Positions 35,831 to 45,760 of a stretch of 57,119 nucleotides of DNA are shown here, in pieces. Position numbers and translations under genes: made by a program. Origin of the DNA: a virus. The notes under the pieces were generated by a model. It saw nothing but the letters and a program-made list of their open reading frames with translations. It did not search any database and was not told the DNA's origin. The stretch spans positions 1 through 57,119 of the IMG/VR virus record IMGVR_UViG_3300031840_000710; one strand, written 5' to 3'. Numbering within the stretch: the first letter of the stretch is position 1; every line of letters starts with the position of its first letter.

Positions 35831-37629
35831 TATTTTGCTATCCCTTTAATATCTTCGTCTGGAAATTTTAGCTCCAGAATTGAATTGTTTGGTGTTTGAT
35901 AAAACGTTCCGTCTTTTGAAATTATTTTATCCATATCTAGAGTGATTGGAGAATATGCTCCACTGTTTTGGTTGTTGATTTTGACTTTTCTCACATCAAC
36001 AACGCCGTCAACACGATTGAGTATCTCATAAGCTCTTGTTATATATAGAGGCTCCCCAATGTAGAATTTGTCTGCGTAAAGACTTTTGATTTCATTGATA
36101 CAGCGCCTAAGAACTGTGTCTTGTGAAAACTTCTTGTCAACCATAACTGTAAATTCAATTCTAAAATTAATAATCTTGGGATTATAAATCTCAACTTGAT
36201 CATTCAATGAGCGATATTGGTTAAGCCAATTCTTAATATTGTTTTTGGTTATTGAGTTGGTCTCAGATAAATGACCATTATTGTCTTGTGACACCAAATA
36301 GAGAGAAAGTCTTCTATTTGATGAAGAGGGGTCATTAATGATGTTTGCTCTAGTAACTGCTCCAAATTGCGGTGGCATATTGTATATTAGAGACTCATAA
36401 TCTTGCTTTGTTACAGCGCGATTTTGTGTTGCAAAATAAGATTTTGCTCTTTGTTTCAATTCATCAACAGATATATCAACATTTATTGAAGTAATTGGAT
36501 TGTCATTGTTCACTTCCAAAGAATTTTCAACAAAAGCTCTTTGTGAATTGGTCAATACTGTTATATCCTGAAAAACATAAGTCTTAGAATTTACTGATGT
36601 GATAGAGTTTGCAGCTACATTTGTAGTCTGCGGAGAATTTGAGCGATAAATAATAGACAGCTGAGTATTTGAGGGAGCAACACCGAGCTTGTTTGTGGTA
36701 ATCAGCTTGGTTGGATCAAAAGATTTAGAGGAAATATAATCTTTTCCCAGCATCTTAAGAGCCACTCGTGAAGGATCAGTTATACCTCCATCGTCTGTAT
36801 TCTCAGATCCAAAACCAAATTGCAAGAAAGTCCCTGTGTCATCTTGTTCTAGGGTAAATCTTCTTGCTGTTGCAAAGGGCTTAAGAATTGATCTCACGCC
36901 ATCGGTTGCTGCATTTTGGTTTGTTGTTTCAACAAAAACAACTTCTTGTGAAAGATGGTCTACTTCATAATAACGGTTGCCCGAGGCATCATATACAGAT
37001 ATAATTTCACTTATATTTGAACCCCCAACACGAACCTTTTTAAATCTTTCAAAAGCATCATTGCTCAAATCAACTGTGGCTATGTTTAACACACCAGATT
37101 GAACTTGTCCGAAGTTTCTAACAGCGAAATATGTTGTTGCGCCTGTCGTAGAGTTGAATCTAGCCGCAACAATGTCAGAAGATTCATCCGCAAAGTCAAT
37201 GTCTTCTGTTAAAATGAAATTTCCGCCTTCTGATGTAGAGAAAGAGGTCCCTGCTTTTAAAACTGGTAAGTAAGTCGTATCAGGTGCGGTTCCATCAGTA
37301 TTCGCAGGACACAAGATAAATAGCGATACGGTTCCAAAGGAGGATGGTGCACCGGCAAATTTGTATCCAAATGCCCTAGCGTGCTTTCTTATATTATCAA
37401 ATTCCAATGAAGTATCTAAAAAACTCTCATTAACGTGATAATCTAGGTAGTAAGATAAAATATCACCCGTGTAAGCAACGGTATCCAATACCAAAGAACC
37501 AAATGATGCAACAGAAAAGTCTCTATATCCATCTGGGTAGTATCTTTTCGCGTATTGTACCAGATCCTCTTTGATGCTTTCAAAATCTCTACTAGTGTAT
37601 TTCACGGCAACATTTTTATTTTTTGGCAT
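35830..37629 (-). CDS. Baseplate wedge protein (T4 gp6 / J-like)
   Basis: A 599-residue baseplate wedge protein that helps form the inner ring around the hub in contractile tails. The N-terminus KYTSRDFESIKEDLVQYAK with YPD, then a DTVAYTGDILSYYLDYHVNE stretch, is typical of the gp6/Baseplate_J group. The middle has the J-like LKAGTSFSTSEGGNFILTED segment, and a later NRAVTKQDYESL motif is a hallmark of the family; the C-terminus has INFRIEFTVMVD and a YEILNRVDGVVDV segment. I take the ATG at 37629 with GAGAGGA upstream rather than an upstream TTG. It follows gp25, the normal order in T4-like and P2-like modules. Confidence 0.88.
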   Translation of the reverse strand: MPKNKNVAVKYTSRDFESIKEDLVQYAKRYYPDGYRDFSVASFGSLVLDTVAYTGDILSYYLDYHVNESFLDTSLEFDNIRKHARAFGYKFAGAPSSFGTVSLFILCPANTDGTAPDTTYLPVLKAGTSFSTSEGGNFILTEDIDFADESSDIVAARFNSTTGATTYFAVRNFGQVQSGVLNIATVDLSNDAFERFKKVRVGGSNISEIISVYDASGNRYYEVDHLSQEVVFVETTNQNAATDGVRSILKPFATARRFTLEQDDTGTFLQFGFGSENTDDGGITDPSRVALKMLGKDYISSKSFDPTKLITTNKLGVAPSNTQLSIIYRSNSPQTTNVAANSITSVNSKTYVFQDITVLTNSQRAFVENSLEVNNDNPITSINVDISVDELKQRAKSYFATQNRAVTKQDYESLIYNMPPQFGAVTRANIINDPSSSNRRLSLYLVSQDNNGHLSETNSITKNNIKNWLNQYRSLNDQVEIYNPKIINFRIEFTVMVDKKFSQDTVLRRCINEIKSLYADKFYIGEPLYITRAYEILNRVDGVVDVRKVKINNQNSGAYSPITLDMDKIISKDGTFYQTPNNSILELKFPDEDIKGIAK

Positions 37630-37671
37630 TTGTAATCCTCTCAACTAAAATAAGTAGTTTTTGCTAGGATT

Positions 37672-38091
37672 TTAAAGTACGTTATCGTTAACTTCATTGA
37701 TTGTTAAATCAAATGTTGAAGAAGTGGGACTATCAGTTACCGAATACTTTATTTTTATATTCATTCTATTGGAATCTGGAGATATACTGATCTGTAAGTC
37801 TAGAACTGCTATGTAAGGTACAAATATTGATAATTGTGACAATATGTTCTCGCGCAATGGCGGTAGTCCGTTGGATCCTCTAGTAATTGTTGTATTGTTT
37901 TCAAAAAGATATTGTCTAAGTCCCACACCAAAAGCAGGGCTCATCATACGTTCTCCCGGAGAAGTCAACAGAGTCATTTTAATATTTTGATCTACTACTT
38001 TGGTGAGATCTGTTACGCCGTAAACTTCATATCTTCCGGTCTCGTCGTTTATCTGTAGTGGTATTTTTGGTGCTATTGTTTGTGTTGGCAT
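37672..38091 (-). CDS. Baseplate wedge protein gp25/W-like
   Basis: A 139-residue member of the GPW/gp25 family, which sits at the baseplate wedge-sheath interface. Diagnostic segments are VVDQNIKMTLLTSPGERMM, PAFGVGLRQYLFE and LQISISPDSNRMNIKIKYSV. The start is the ATG at 38091 (MPTQTIAPKI), preceded by GAGAGGATT; upstream in-frame ATGs lie inside the giant gene and extend the protein beyond the family norm. It lies between the 2232-residue protein and the gp6/J-like protein, confirming a contractile-tail baseplate cluster. Confidence 0.92.
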   Translation of the reverse strand: MPTQTIAPKIPLQINDETGRYEVYGVTDLTKVVDQNIKMTLLTSPGERMMSPAFGVGLRQYLFENNTTITRGSNGLPPLRENILSQLSIFVPYIAVLDLQISISPDSNRMNIKIKYSVTDSPTSSTFDLTINEVNDNVL

Positions 38092-38104
38092 ATTACAATC
38101 CTCT

Positions 38105-41100
38105 CTAGTTAAATAACTTACCAAAATTATTTTCACATAAATTTCCGTCTTTATCAAGCGGAGATTCTCGTTTTATTCTTCTTTTAATGTCCCAAGAATA
38201 TTCTCCAGTATTTAAAAACCTAAGTGAATTGCGAATCGATCTCTGTGCGTGCTTGACTACACCTCCATTGTCTTGTTCTTCGTTTGGAGGATCTCTGTCG
38301 TCATTTTTATAAAACGCGGCGAATAATTTTCTTGCCTCTCTTTTTGAGTCGTTGAACAGCATTCCGATTCTATCAGGTGCTATGATATTTTCATCATCTC
38401 CGGGATCTCTTTCGCTTTCAGATCCCAATGAAGGGAGAAAATTCAAGTACGAATATATTAGATAAGTTGATGGTATCTTTGTTATTTGAAGCACATTGTC
38501 GACTAGATGTTTGTAGTTTTCTGTCTTGACTAGTTTGTCAATATAACACTTAAGATCTTGATCTAGATTATCATTTGATGCTAGTAATTCCTCTATTTTT
38601 ACATCTAAAATGTCTTGTTCATATGAGCATATAGGAAAGGAGTAGCGGGAAGACTGCAAACGCTTGGTGCCCGAATCTGTTTCAAAAGAAGCAGGGTTTA
38701 GAACATAACTGCGGCGCTCTCTAGCCATCGGTACTGCGTTTAAGCCGGCTATTAAGGAATCAAACGGATCATATCCAGCCGGAGGAATGTAACACAGGCG
38801 AACACCATATTTAATACCAATACTTCCCTCATATTCCCTCTCGTCTTCAGACAGAACAGCGTCTCCAAAGTAATCGGACACATTATAGGTTGGATCAAAC
38901 ACAAGGCGATTTTGATTGAGAAATTGCTTAAATTCAGTAAGATTTTGTATACCTGAGATTGGATTAACAATTCCCAATCTAGAATCGGTTTTTGGCTGAG
39001 ATATAACATACTTCTCTAAGTAAAAACCGCCACGTTCTTTTATTTCTTCAAAGCGGTCGTCTGTTATGGTTGCTCCGTTTAGTGGGTGAATCATATTTGA
39101 TTTTGCGCAATCATTTATATCACCATAAGGAAAGTTTCCGACACCACCGCCAATAGGCACTTCGCTATCATACGTTCCAGCTTCAATCTGTTTTCCAAGA
39201 AGCATGTGAGATCCGCCAATGAAGAATTTTTTGATGTCGTAAATGTATGGTCTTGGCTCAATTGATTCTCGGAGGATCTTCGTATAAAGATCCATCTCTT
39301 CTTTGACCACATATTTTAATAATTTCTTTATGTCTGCTGCAACCGAGTCTATTGAATAAATTTTTGAAGCAAATCTTGCTTGCTCTAAACTAATAAGTGC
39401 TATATTAAAAGTAGCACTTTCAAAAAAAGAAAGCAGATCAAAACCTTTCCCTTTTCCGGAAAGTATTGCTGCGCCAGCTTTGACTACCTCAATCTTTCTC
39501 TCAACTTCTTCTGTATAAATTTCTACTTCGGAAATAAAACTCCCATCCACCATTCTGCCTTGTCCGGTGAATATGCCTGCATAGGCTTCTGCTATATTAA
39601 CAACATCATTTGTTTTCATTTTTAAAAGATCATTTGTTGTAATCGCCTCATAATCCTTCTGTGCTTGGTCGCAAATTTCCAAAATTTCTTCAATCTCTTC
39701 ATTACTCTCCATTTGTTCGTTACGGACTTTTCGGTGGACGATTTGTACCACTTGTTCTAGGAACAATAAAGCATAAGTATACCCTTCGTAAGTTGAAGCA
39801 AAAAGACTAGTCTCATTTATTAAGCCATCGTAAATTTTCTCTGTGATATAATTGAGAGTGATGTTGTCGTAATTTCTTTCAATCTCTAAGTGTACATTAG
39901 AGAATATTGGGAAAGAGCGAATCAAGAAGTCACTTAAGTGAACTCTTATTGTTGCCCTAATAATGCCCTCAATCGTTGCAAGAGTATCTGAGCTCGCTAT
40001 TTTATCAAAAGGAAGCTCAGTTGTACACTCTGGAGAATACGGAAGAAGTTCATGATTTTGTATCTTCTGCTTGATTTTATCAATATCTTTCACAAGTGTG
40101 TCTAGCATTAAAAAGTTAGAGTTCTTTGGATCACAACCGGTTGGATTGGGCACAATAATCTCTGAAAAATTAAGCCAACCTGTGTGTTGAGCCTCTGCAA
40201 TATAAATTTTAGGCTTTCTATAAGTTCCTCCGTATCTTTGCGGATCTAAAAAATAAACTCTTGGATTTTCTGTTTTGCTCTTACCAAGAACTTTGTCGTC
40301 GTTTGTAAAAAAGTCCTCATATGGCTCTTCACCATTTGGACCAACATAAACCAAATCAGTTTCTTCATCAATGTCGCCATCTCCGTTTCCATATAAAAAA
40401 CCTTCAGAAGATGCACCGTTCCGTCTAACAGTAAAAGTCTTTGGAAGCTTATCATATAGGTCCGCATTCATTCCTTCAAATATTGTGTTACTCTCTATTG
40501 TTATACCGCTAAATTCTGACCATATATCTTCAATCATTTTCCCCAATGTTAAAGAGCCAAATGGATTTTGAAAAGAAACCTCTCCCTGGTTTGGCTCATA
40601 TTTCTCTGGTATTTCTAGAAAATTATCGCTAAGAATTTGTATATCACTTTCTTCATCTGCTACTAGTATTTTTCCGGCTGGATCAAAAGTATCATTGATA
40701 CTGATACTACTAGTGTAATTTGCGTTATCCTCTTTGTTATTATCATAATAAAGGATTGTGTCTTTGCCCAGTTTATAATCTATAACTTGTGATTCAATAT
40801 AATCTTTCAATTGAATCCCTATGGTTTCCGGAAGAACATTGTCTCCGCCAAAAAGGAAATTTAAAACAGGATTGTTTTTGATAAGCATGTGCCAGTTTAT
40901 TTCTTTGTTCGTTCTGTTTGCTAGGATCATGGAAAGAATCCCGGGTGTGTTAAATCCAAATAAAGAAGAAAAAGCATTCCACTCAATTGTATCGTCAATA
41001 AAAGCCCTTTCTAATCTTGTGAAGATTCCCGCTATAGCACTTGATATTGCTGCCTGTCGGTTTTGGGGATAATCAGAAAAACTGGGAACGATGCCTTTAT

Positions 41101-44100
41101 TGGTTTTACAGTCTGGATCTTTTGGATTGAATGCTTCGTCTATCGCATCCTGCAGCAGTTGATCTGGGCCATTAATTAAAAGATTTGCGGCATCTGCAAG
41201 GTCACTTTTGGTTTTTTCATCTTGTTTTCTAACAAATTCTTCTCCCAACTCTGGATCAGAGAATGCAGCGATGCGTTCTTGGTCCCACAAGTCTTTTTGT
41301 TCTTTAGTTAAACAGATGCTTGTTTCAACCGGATAATCAGCTAATGGAGAATCAAGTTCGTCTATTATATTTTGTCTTTGTTCTGCTGTTAATATATTAC
41401 CCATTGTCTCAAAATATTGAGCAGCAGAAGCTGGATCAGCAAACATATCAGAAAACTGCGGAAGAACATTTTTAACCAATGAAGAAATATTAACTAAAAA
41501 ATTTGGATCTCCCTGACCGGTCATAGCTTGTTTAATTTCTTTTTGAGTAGCAGAAACTGATAGCAGTTGGACCAAATCTGCTACTGCTGCTGATCCTTTC
41601 TTTGCAGCACCGCCGGCTCCAGCAACTTGCTTGTTTATCTTATCTTTTTGATCGTTTGTTTTGGGATCTGGGCATAGAGTATCTGTTATGAAACCTTCTA
41701 AACCACCATCGTTCAGAAGGTTTCTGGTGAGATTTCCAGTTAACTTACACAAATCTGTATTTAATAATTGTGTGGTCTTCACCATCATTGCAATTAATAC
41801 ACGAGATAATACTTCTCTTAAGGCAACATAAAATGCATCGCCAAGTTGTTCCATCCAATTAAAACTTGTAGGTATTTCTTGTATTGTTGGAAGAGAAATG
41901 CGCGACTTTCCTCCCCTGCAGGGATCAAAAGTCAATGTAGATAGAAAAGACTCAATCGGTGGATATACCAGAGGATCAGATCCACATTTAAAACGAGACA
42001 CCAATTTACCTAATAAATCTGCTCCGGGAATATTTTCAATTGCTCTTTGAAGTTCTCCGATGGAAGCAGTCTTCATAATCTCGTCAATATATGCTTGAGT
42101 CAATGCCTTTTGAACATTACCGAGAGCTTTTCCAAGTGTTCCTTGTTGAATCTTATCACTTGGCGTTGTTGCGACTATTGTTGTTTTCTCTTTTTGTTTA
42201 TCAATCACTGCTTGTTGATCTTCTTCTGAAAGGTCTTTAAAATTTAGATATGCTTGAATATCTTCAGCTGTAGTATCATCTTCAAATTTTTGCTTTTTTA
42301 GAATTTCTAGTTCTTCGTTAAGAGCTTTCTTTTCTGGTTCTATAACAGCATCAAAATCTTCATCGCTTTCAACAATTTTACCGGCTTGGTCTAAAATTTG
42401 CGTTCTCATTAATTCAATTTTTTCAGTTAATCGTTCAATTTCTGCTCTAAGTTGAAATTCTAGATACCGCTCTAGCTCTTTTATTTTTAAATCTAAAGAA
42501 GAAATCTTTTGTGATTCTTCCCTAGCTAGCTCGTCTAAATTAACATTCTCATCAGATATAGTATCTGTTGCGATATTTATCAATTGATCAAGAGAATTTT
42601 CAAGAGACTGTAGTCTCTCTTTATCTTTACGAATAGAAATTATAGTTTCTGATTCTTCCTGTCGGACCCGATTTATGCTCTCTATTGCTTTTTGCCTATC
42701 ATCTTGTAGTTTATCAAGTACTTGTTGAAGACCTTCCAAGTAATTTGAATAAAAGTTAGGGTCATTTAATTCACTAAGTCTTTTTTCTATTTCTTCTATC
42801 TTTTTTCCAATAGACAAGGAACTGTATTCTGCACTAATTTGATTTCCTAAATTCTTAGATTTGTCTTTCTTTTCTTGAATATTTTTTGCTGTTTGTCTAT
42901 CAACTGCTTTACCTAGAGAACCGCCTTGCCAGCTCGGATCCCATGGGTAGGGCATATCTTTAAATTGCTTTTCTATTTCTTTTCGGATCTCTGCTTGTTT
43001 GTTGGCCGGCAAAGTTTGCATTATGATTTCCAGTGCTTGTTCTCCAGCAGAAGAAATTATTTGTTTTATCAAGGTATAGTAAACTTCGTCTAGCGTCAAA
43101 GAAGCGGCTAGGCATTTAATCGCTATACCCAATTTACCTTTAAAGTCACACGTATCTAAATTCTCAATCATTTCTGATATGGCTAGCTTGGCCGATATCG
43201 CACCAGTTGCAACTGCTTGACCCATTGCCTTAAAATCAGGACCTTTTGTAAAAAGTTTTTTTGCTCCTTTAACTCCGGTATTCCAACCAGCTTGAACTCC
43301 AGTTTTTACTTTGTTAACTTGAGATTTTCTATAACTCCAAGCCTTCTGGAGTTCCTTTGTTTTCTCAACAGACTCTGGGTCACCAGAAAAATAATCCTGT
43401 ATCTTAGCGTTTTCAGCTAGCATTTCTTCTTTTGTTTTACACTTGTTCTGACTGAAGCTGTATTCAATGGATTTAAATAAATCCATAGTTTCTTCTAGAA
43501 TGAAATCGCTTAAATCATCCAAGTTGACCGAGAGGCAACTATTATCTTCAAAATTATCGGAACTTCCATAATTTATAGCGAGTTGAGGGAAAGTATTATC
43601 AACTATAAAGTCAAGCCATGGAGGGGTCTTGTTAGCCTGTAAGGTTGTGGCTATATTTTTTATATTAGAAAAATACCCCATCATTGTCTGGTCTGTTTTA
43701 GAATACTCTATGAAAGAATCAAGTCCTTTTTTACACTCTATATACGGACAATTTATCTTTCTTGCACGGACATTCTTTACGACAAATGGGTTTGCTTCGT
43801 CTGTTTTATCAAAAGACACTTCTATTTCGTATGCAATATCAAAAGAGTCCTTACCGGAATCCAAAAACCCTCGGAGATCAAAGCCATTGTTGTCTAATAG
43901 TTTGTCTAGCTTATTAACGAATTTACTTATTCTTTCTTCTGCATAGAATTTAACATAGAAGGGACCTCCACTTTCTTGAAAGTATATCTTTGCATTTTCT
44001 TCTTTATAAAAGTATGCTTGAAATGTTTTGAATGACGTCATTGATGCTATCAATAAACCAATCGCCGGCATAAACTCCGGTGGCTTAATAACCACTTGAT

Positions 44101-44803
44101 CAGTTGAGGTGTTAAGCGATCCCAAATCTGGAGCATTGGGGACTGCATCAAAGCGGTAAGCCGGCACTCCTACCAGAACAATTAACACATTTTGATTGGT
44201 TATGAAGGTATAATCCTGCACCCTTGCAACTAATTCTAAGGCTTCCAAGTTAGTAATATCTGGATTATCAATTAGGATTTGCTCATTAATGTCAATAGTC
44301 TCAAATCTTTGAGGGATTATTTCATCTGTCAATCTTTGAGTACGAATTACATATTCTTCATAGCTAGATCCAAATATTCCTTTGCAAATCTGTCCTTGAG
44401 ATTGTGGTGGGGCGGCACAGACTATCTGATCTGTTTCTAGCTTTCCATAGAAACGAAGCATCTTCCGAACTCCCGGTCGGATGTATGACTTAAGTAAGGT
44501 GTTAAAGTCATAAGGAGAATCTGATAGTTTCGTGAACACTCTACTACCAACATCGTTTGCCTTAAATGGTTGGCCGTCATGATAGACCTCAGCATCAATA
44601 TTTATAACAACCTTGACTTGATATTCACACTTTAACTCATTGAGATATGGCTCTTCTAGTTTAGTCCAATCTGGTTCAATATAGCTTTGGTTTGGAATAC
44701 AAGTCGGACATATCTTATCTGGTTCTAAGATTTCCTCTTCTTCTTCCTCTGGGCTCTTGAAGCACACGTCTTCTTGTATATTTTTAAATTTTGATTCTGC
44801 CAT
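38105..44803 (-). CDS. Giant virion protein of the baseplate module
   Basis: A 2232-residue protein starting MAESKFKNIQEDV at 44803, with GAGGAAATA directly before the ATG; an in-frame ATG at 44833 lacks such a signal. Residues about 1-450 are mixed alpha/beta. Residues roughly 660-870 are a long Glu/Lys/Leu coiled coil, and the region around 500-640 is Ala-rich helical. A NGDGDIDEETD loop near residue 1470 could bind calcium. No enzyme motif seen. Length and coiled coil recall tape-measure proteins, but it sits between the hub genes and gp25, far from any visible tube gene, so a hub or baseplate-scaffold role is as likely. I do not recognise a named family. Confidence 0.65.
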   Translation of the reverse strand: MAESKFKNIQEDVCFKSPEEEEEEILEPDKICPTCIPNQSYIEPDWTKLEEPYLNELKCEYQVKVVINIDAEVYHDGQPFKANDVGSRVFTKLSDSPYDFNTLLKSYIRPGVRKMLRFYGKLETDQIVCAAPPQSQGQICKGIFGSSYEEYVIRTQRLTDEIIPQRFETIDINEQILIDNPDITNLEALELVARVQDYTFITNQNVLIVLVGVPAYRFDAVPNAPDLGSLNTSTDQVVIKPPEFMPAIGLLIASMTSFKTFQAYFYKEENAKIYFQESGGPFYVKFYAEERISKFVNKLDKLLDNNGFDLRGFLDSGKDSFDIAYEIEVSFDKTDEANPFVVKNVRARKINCPYIECKKGLDSFIEYSKTDQTMMGYFSNIKNIATTLQANKTPPWLDFIVDNTFPQLAINYGSSDNFEDNSCLSVNLDDLSDFILEETMDLFKSIEYSFSQNKCKTKEEMLAENAKIQDYFSGDPESVEKTKELQKAWSYRKSQVNKVKTGVQAGWNTGVKGAKKLFTKGPDFKAMGQAVATGAISAKLAISEMIENLDTCDFKGKLGIAIKCLAASLTLDEVYYTLIKQIISSAGEQALEIIMQTLPANKQAEIRKEIEKQFKDMPYPWDPSWQGGSLGKAVDRQTAKNIQEKKDKSKNLGNQISAEYSSLSIGKKIEEIEKRLSELNDPNFYSNYLEGLQQVLDKLQDDRQKAIESINRVRQEESETIISIRKDKERLQSLENSLDQLINIATDTISDENVNLDELAREESQKISSLDLKIKELERYLEFQLRAEIERLTEKIELMRTQILDQAGKIVESDEDFDAVIEPEKKALNEELEILKKQKFEDDTTAEDIQAYLNFKDLSEEDQQAVIDKQKEKTTIVATTPSDKIQQGTLGKALGNVQKALTQAYIDEIMKTASIGELQRAIENIPGADLLGKLVSRFKCGSDPLVYPPIESFLSTLTFDPCRGGKSRISLPTIQEIPTSFNWMEQLGDAFYVALREVLSRVLIAMMVKTTQLLNTDLCKLTGNLTRNLLNDGGLEGFITDTLCPDPKTNDQKDKINKQVAGAGGAAKKGSAAVADLVQLLSVSATQKEIKQAMTGQGDPNFLVNISSLVKNVLPQFSDMFADPASAAQYFETMGNILTAEQRQNIIDELDSPLADYPVETSICLTKEQKDLWDQERIAAFSDPELGEEFVRKQDEKTKSDLADAANLLINGPDQLLQDAIDEAFNPKDPDCKTNKGIVPSFSDYPQNRQAAISSAIAGIFTRLERAFIDDTIEWNAFSSLFGFNTPGILSMILANRTNKEINWHMLIKNNPVLNFLFGGDNVLPETIGIQLKDYIESQVIDYKLGKDTILYYDNNKEDNANYTSSISINDTFDPAGKILVADEESDIQILSDNFLEIPEKYEPNQGEVSFQNPFGSLTLGKMIEDIWSEFSGITIESNTIFEGMNADLYDKLPKTFTVRRNGASSEGFLYGNGDGDIDEETDLVYVGPNGEEPYEDFFTNDDKVLGKSKTENPRVYFLDPQRYGGTYRKPKIYIAEAQHTGWLNFSEIIVPNPTGCDPKNSNFLMLDTLVKDIDKIKQKIQNHELLPYSPECTTELPFDKIASSDTLATIEGIIRATIRVHLSDFLIRSFPIFSNVHLEIERNYDNITLNYITEKIYDGLINETSLFASTYEGYTYALLFLEQVVQIVHRKVRNEQMESNEEIEEILEICDQAQKDYEAITTNDLLKMKTNDVVNIAEAYAGIFTGQGRMVDGSFISEVEIYTEEVERKIEVVKAGAAILSGKGKGFDLLSFFESATFNIALISLEQARFASKIYSIDSVAADIKKLLKYVVKEEMDLYTKILRESIEPRPYIYDIKKFFIGGSHMLLGKQIEAGTYDSEVPIGGGVGNFPYGDINDCAKSNMIHPLNGATITDDRFEEIKERGGFYLEKYVISQPKTDSRLGIVNPISGIQNLTEFKQFLNQNRLVFDPTYNVSDYFGDAVLSEDEREYEGSIGIKYGVRLCYIPPAGYDPFDSLIAGLNAVPMARERRSYVLNPASFETDSGTKRLQSSRYSFPICSYEQDILDVKIEELLASNDNLDQDLKCYIDKLVKTENYKHLVDNVLQITKIPSTYLIYSYLNFLPSLGSESERDPGDDENIIAPDRIGMLFNDSKREARKLFAAFYKNDDRDPPNEEQDNGGVVKHAQRSIRNSLRFLNTGEYSWDIKRRIKRESPLDKDGNLCENNFGKLFN

Positions 44804-44810
44804 TATTTCC

Positions 44811-45743
44811 TCACGTTGTAAATACCGAGTCACTCTGGATATTACCTTCTCCCATTATTAGATCGGAGTCCAAAGCGTGAATTTGCCTAATATATTCGTT
44901 AAAAGTTTTTGTTACAGCCTCGGAAGTGGCCGTAATATTCCCCTGCATAAATGGTATCAGCAAAGCAGCAGCACCAGGTATTCCTGTGGAACAAGCACTG
45001 TTTACAGCTGCGAGGTTCAAGTTGATATCAAATATTGCCTTGTGTAGTTTTCTCATTTCACCACTTATTTTTAATAAATGTACCTGCAGCTGTACTGATC
45101 GAACCACCGGCTGTAGCTCTCCATCGCCAACCTGCAATTCAATCATTCCCCCTTGGAGTCTTTCACCTAAAGAGTTTGTCTCGCCAACACCAGACTCAAA
45201 ACCATCCCAATTTCCTCTTCCGCAATATATCCTTACTTTCTCTCGGCCAATAATTCTTATTTGATCTGCTTTTGCTGCGACAGCCGATTTCATCTTGCTG
45301 GTTGGACCACCGGATGGCATGAGACTAAAGTATTGATCGATATCTTCCGCTTTTTGAGTTATATAGATTCTTGCTGCATCGGAGTGAAACATGGGGCCAA
45401 CGTAGTTGACTCCCTGTAGGATGTCTTTTTTATTCTTTTTATTGTCTGCTATGATCAACTGCCCTCTACCGGCGACCAAATCAATCATGCCGCATTGAAG
45501 CATTCCTTTGCCTCCATTTCCAGAGCCCCAAGTTGAATTTCTATCTCTGCCTAGTACGACAAAAGAATTGTATTCTCCGGAAACCACTGTTTCACAGGGA
45601 GCCGCGTTGAACTCTGGTGTACATTCTGGGAAGGAAGAACAGAACATCAATCCGACTCCTTTTTCAACCATTGTTTTAGTTTTTTCGTCGGTTATGCTTG
45701 CTAGGTTTATTCCTAATTTATTACAGTTATCTTCTATTGGCAT
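44811..45743 (-). CDS. Putative baseplate hub/spike-associated protein
   Basis: A 310-residue protein. Two beta-type segments resemble each other: NSFVVLGRDRNSTWGSGNGG leading to CGMIDLVAGRGQL, and IRIIGREKVRIYCGRGNW leading to GGMIELQVGDGEL. This repeat of G-M-I-(D/E)-L after a Gly-rich loop suggests a repetitive, spike-like beta fold. The C-terminal part is helical and ends in a Thr/Phe tail. It follows the DUF2272-like protein and precedes the giant protein and gp25, where hub and puncturing proteins are expected. No enzyme motif. Role inferred. Confidence 0.55.
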   Translation of the reverse strand: MPIEDNCNKLGINLASITDEKTKTMVEKGVGLMFCSSFPECTPEFNAAPCETVVSGEYNSFVVLGRDRNSTWGSGNGGKGMLQCGMIDLVAGRGQLIIADNKKNKKDILQGVNYVGPMFHSDAARIYITQKAEDIDQYFSLMPSGGPTSKMKSAVAAKADQIRIIGREKVRIYCGRGNWDGFESGVGETNSLGERLQGGMIELQVGDGELQPVVRSVQLQVHLLKISGEMRKLHKAIFDINLNLAAVNSACSTGIPGAAALLIPFMQGNITATSEAVTKTFNEYIRQIHALDSDLIMGEGNIQSDSVFTT

Positions 45744-45760
45744 TGTCTATTTCTCTTTTG

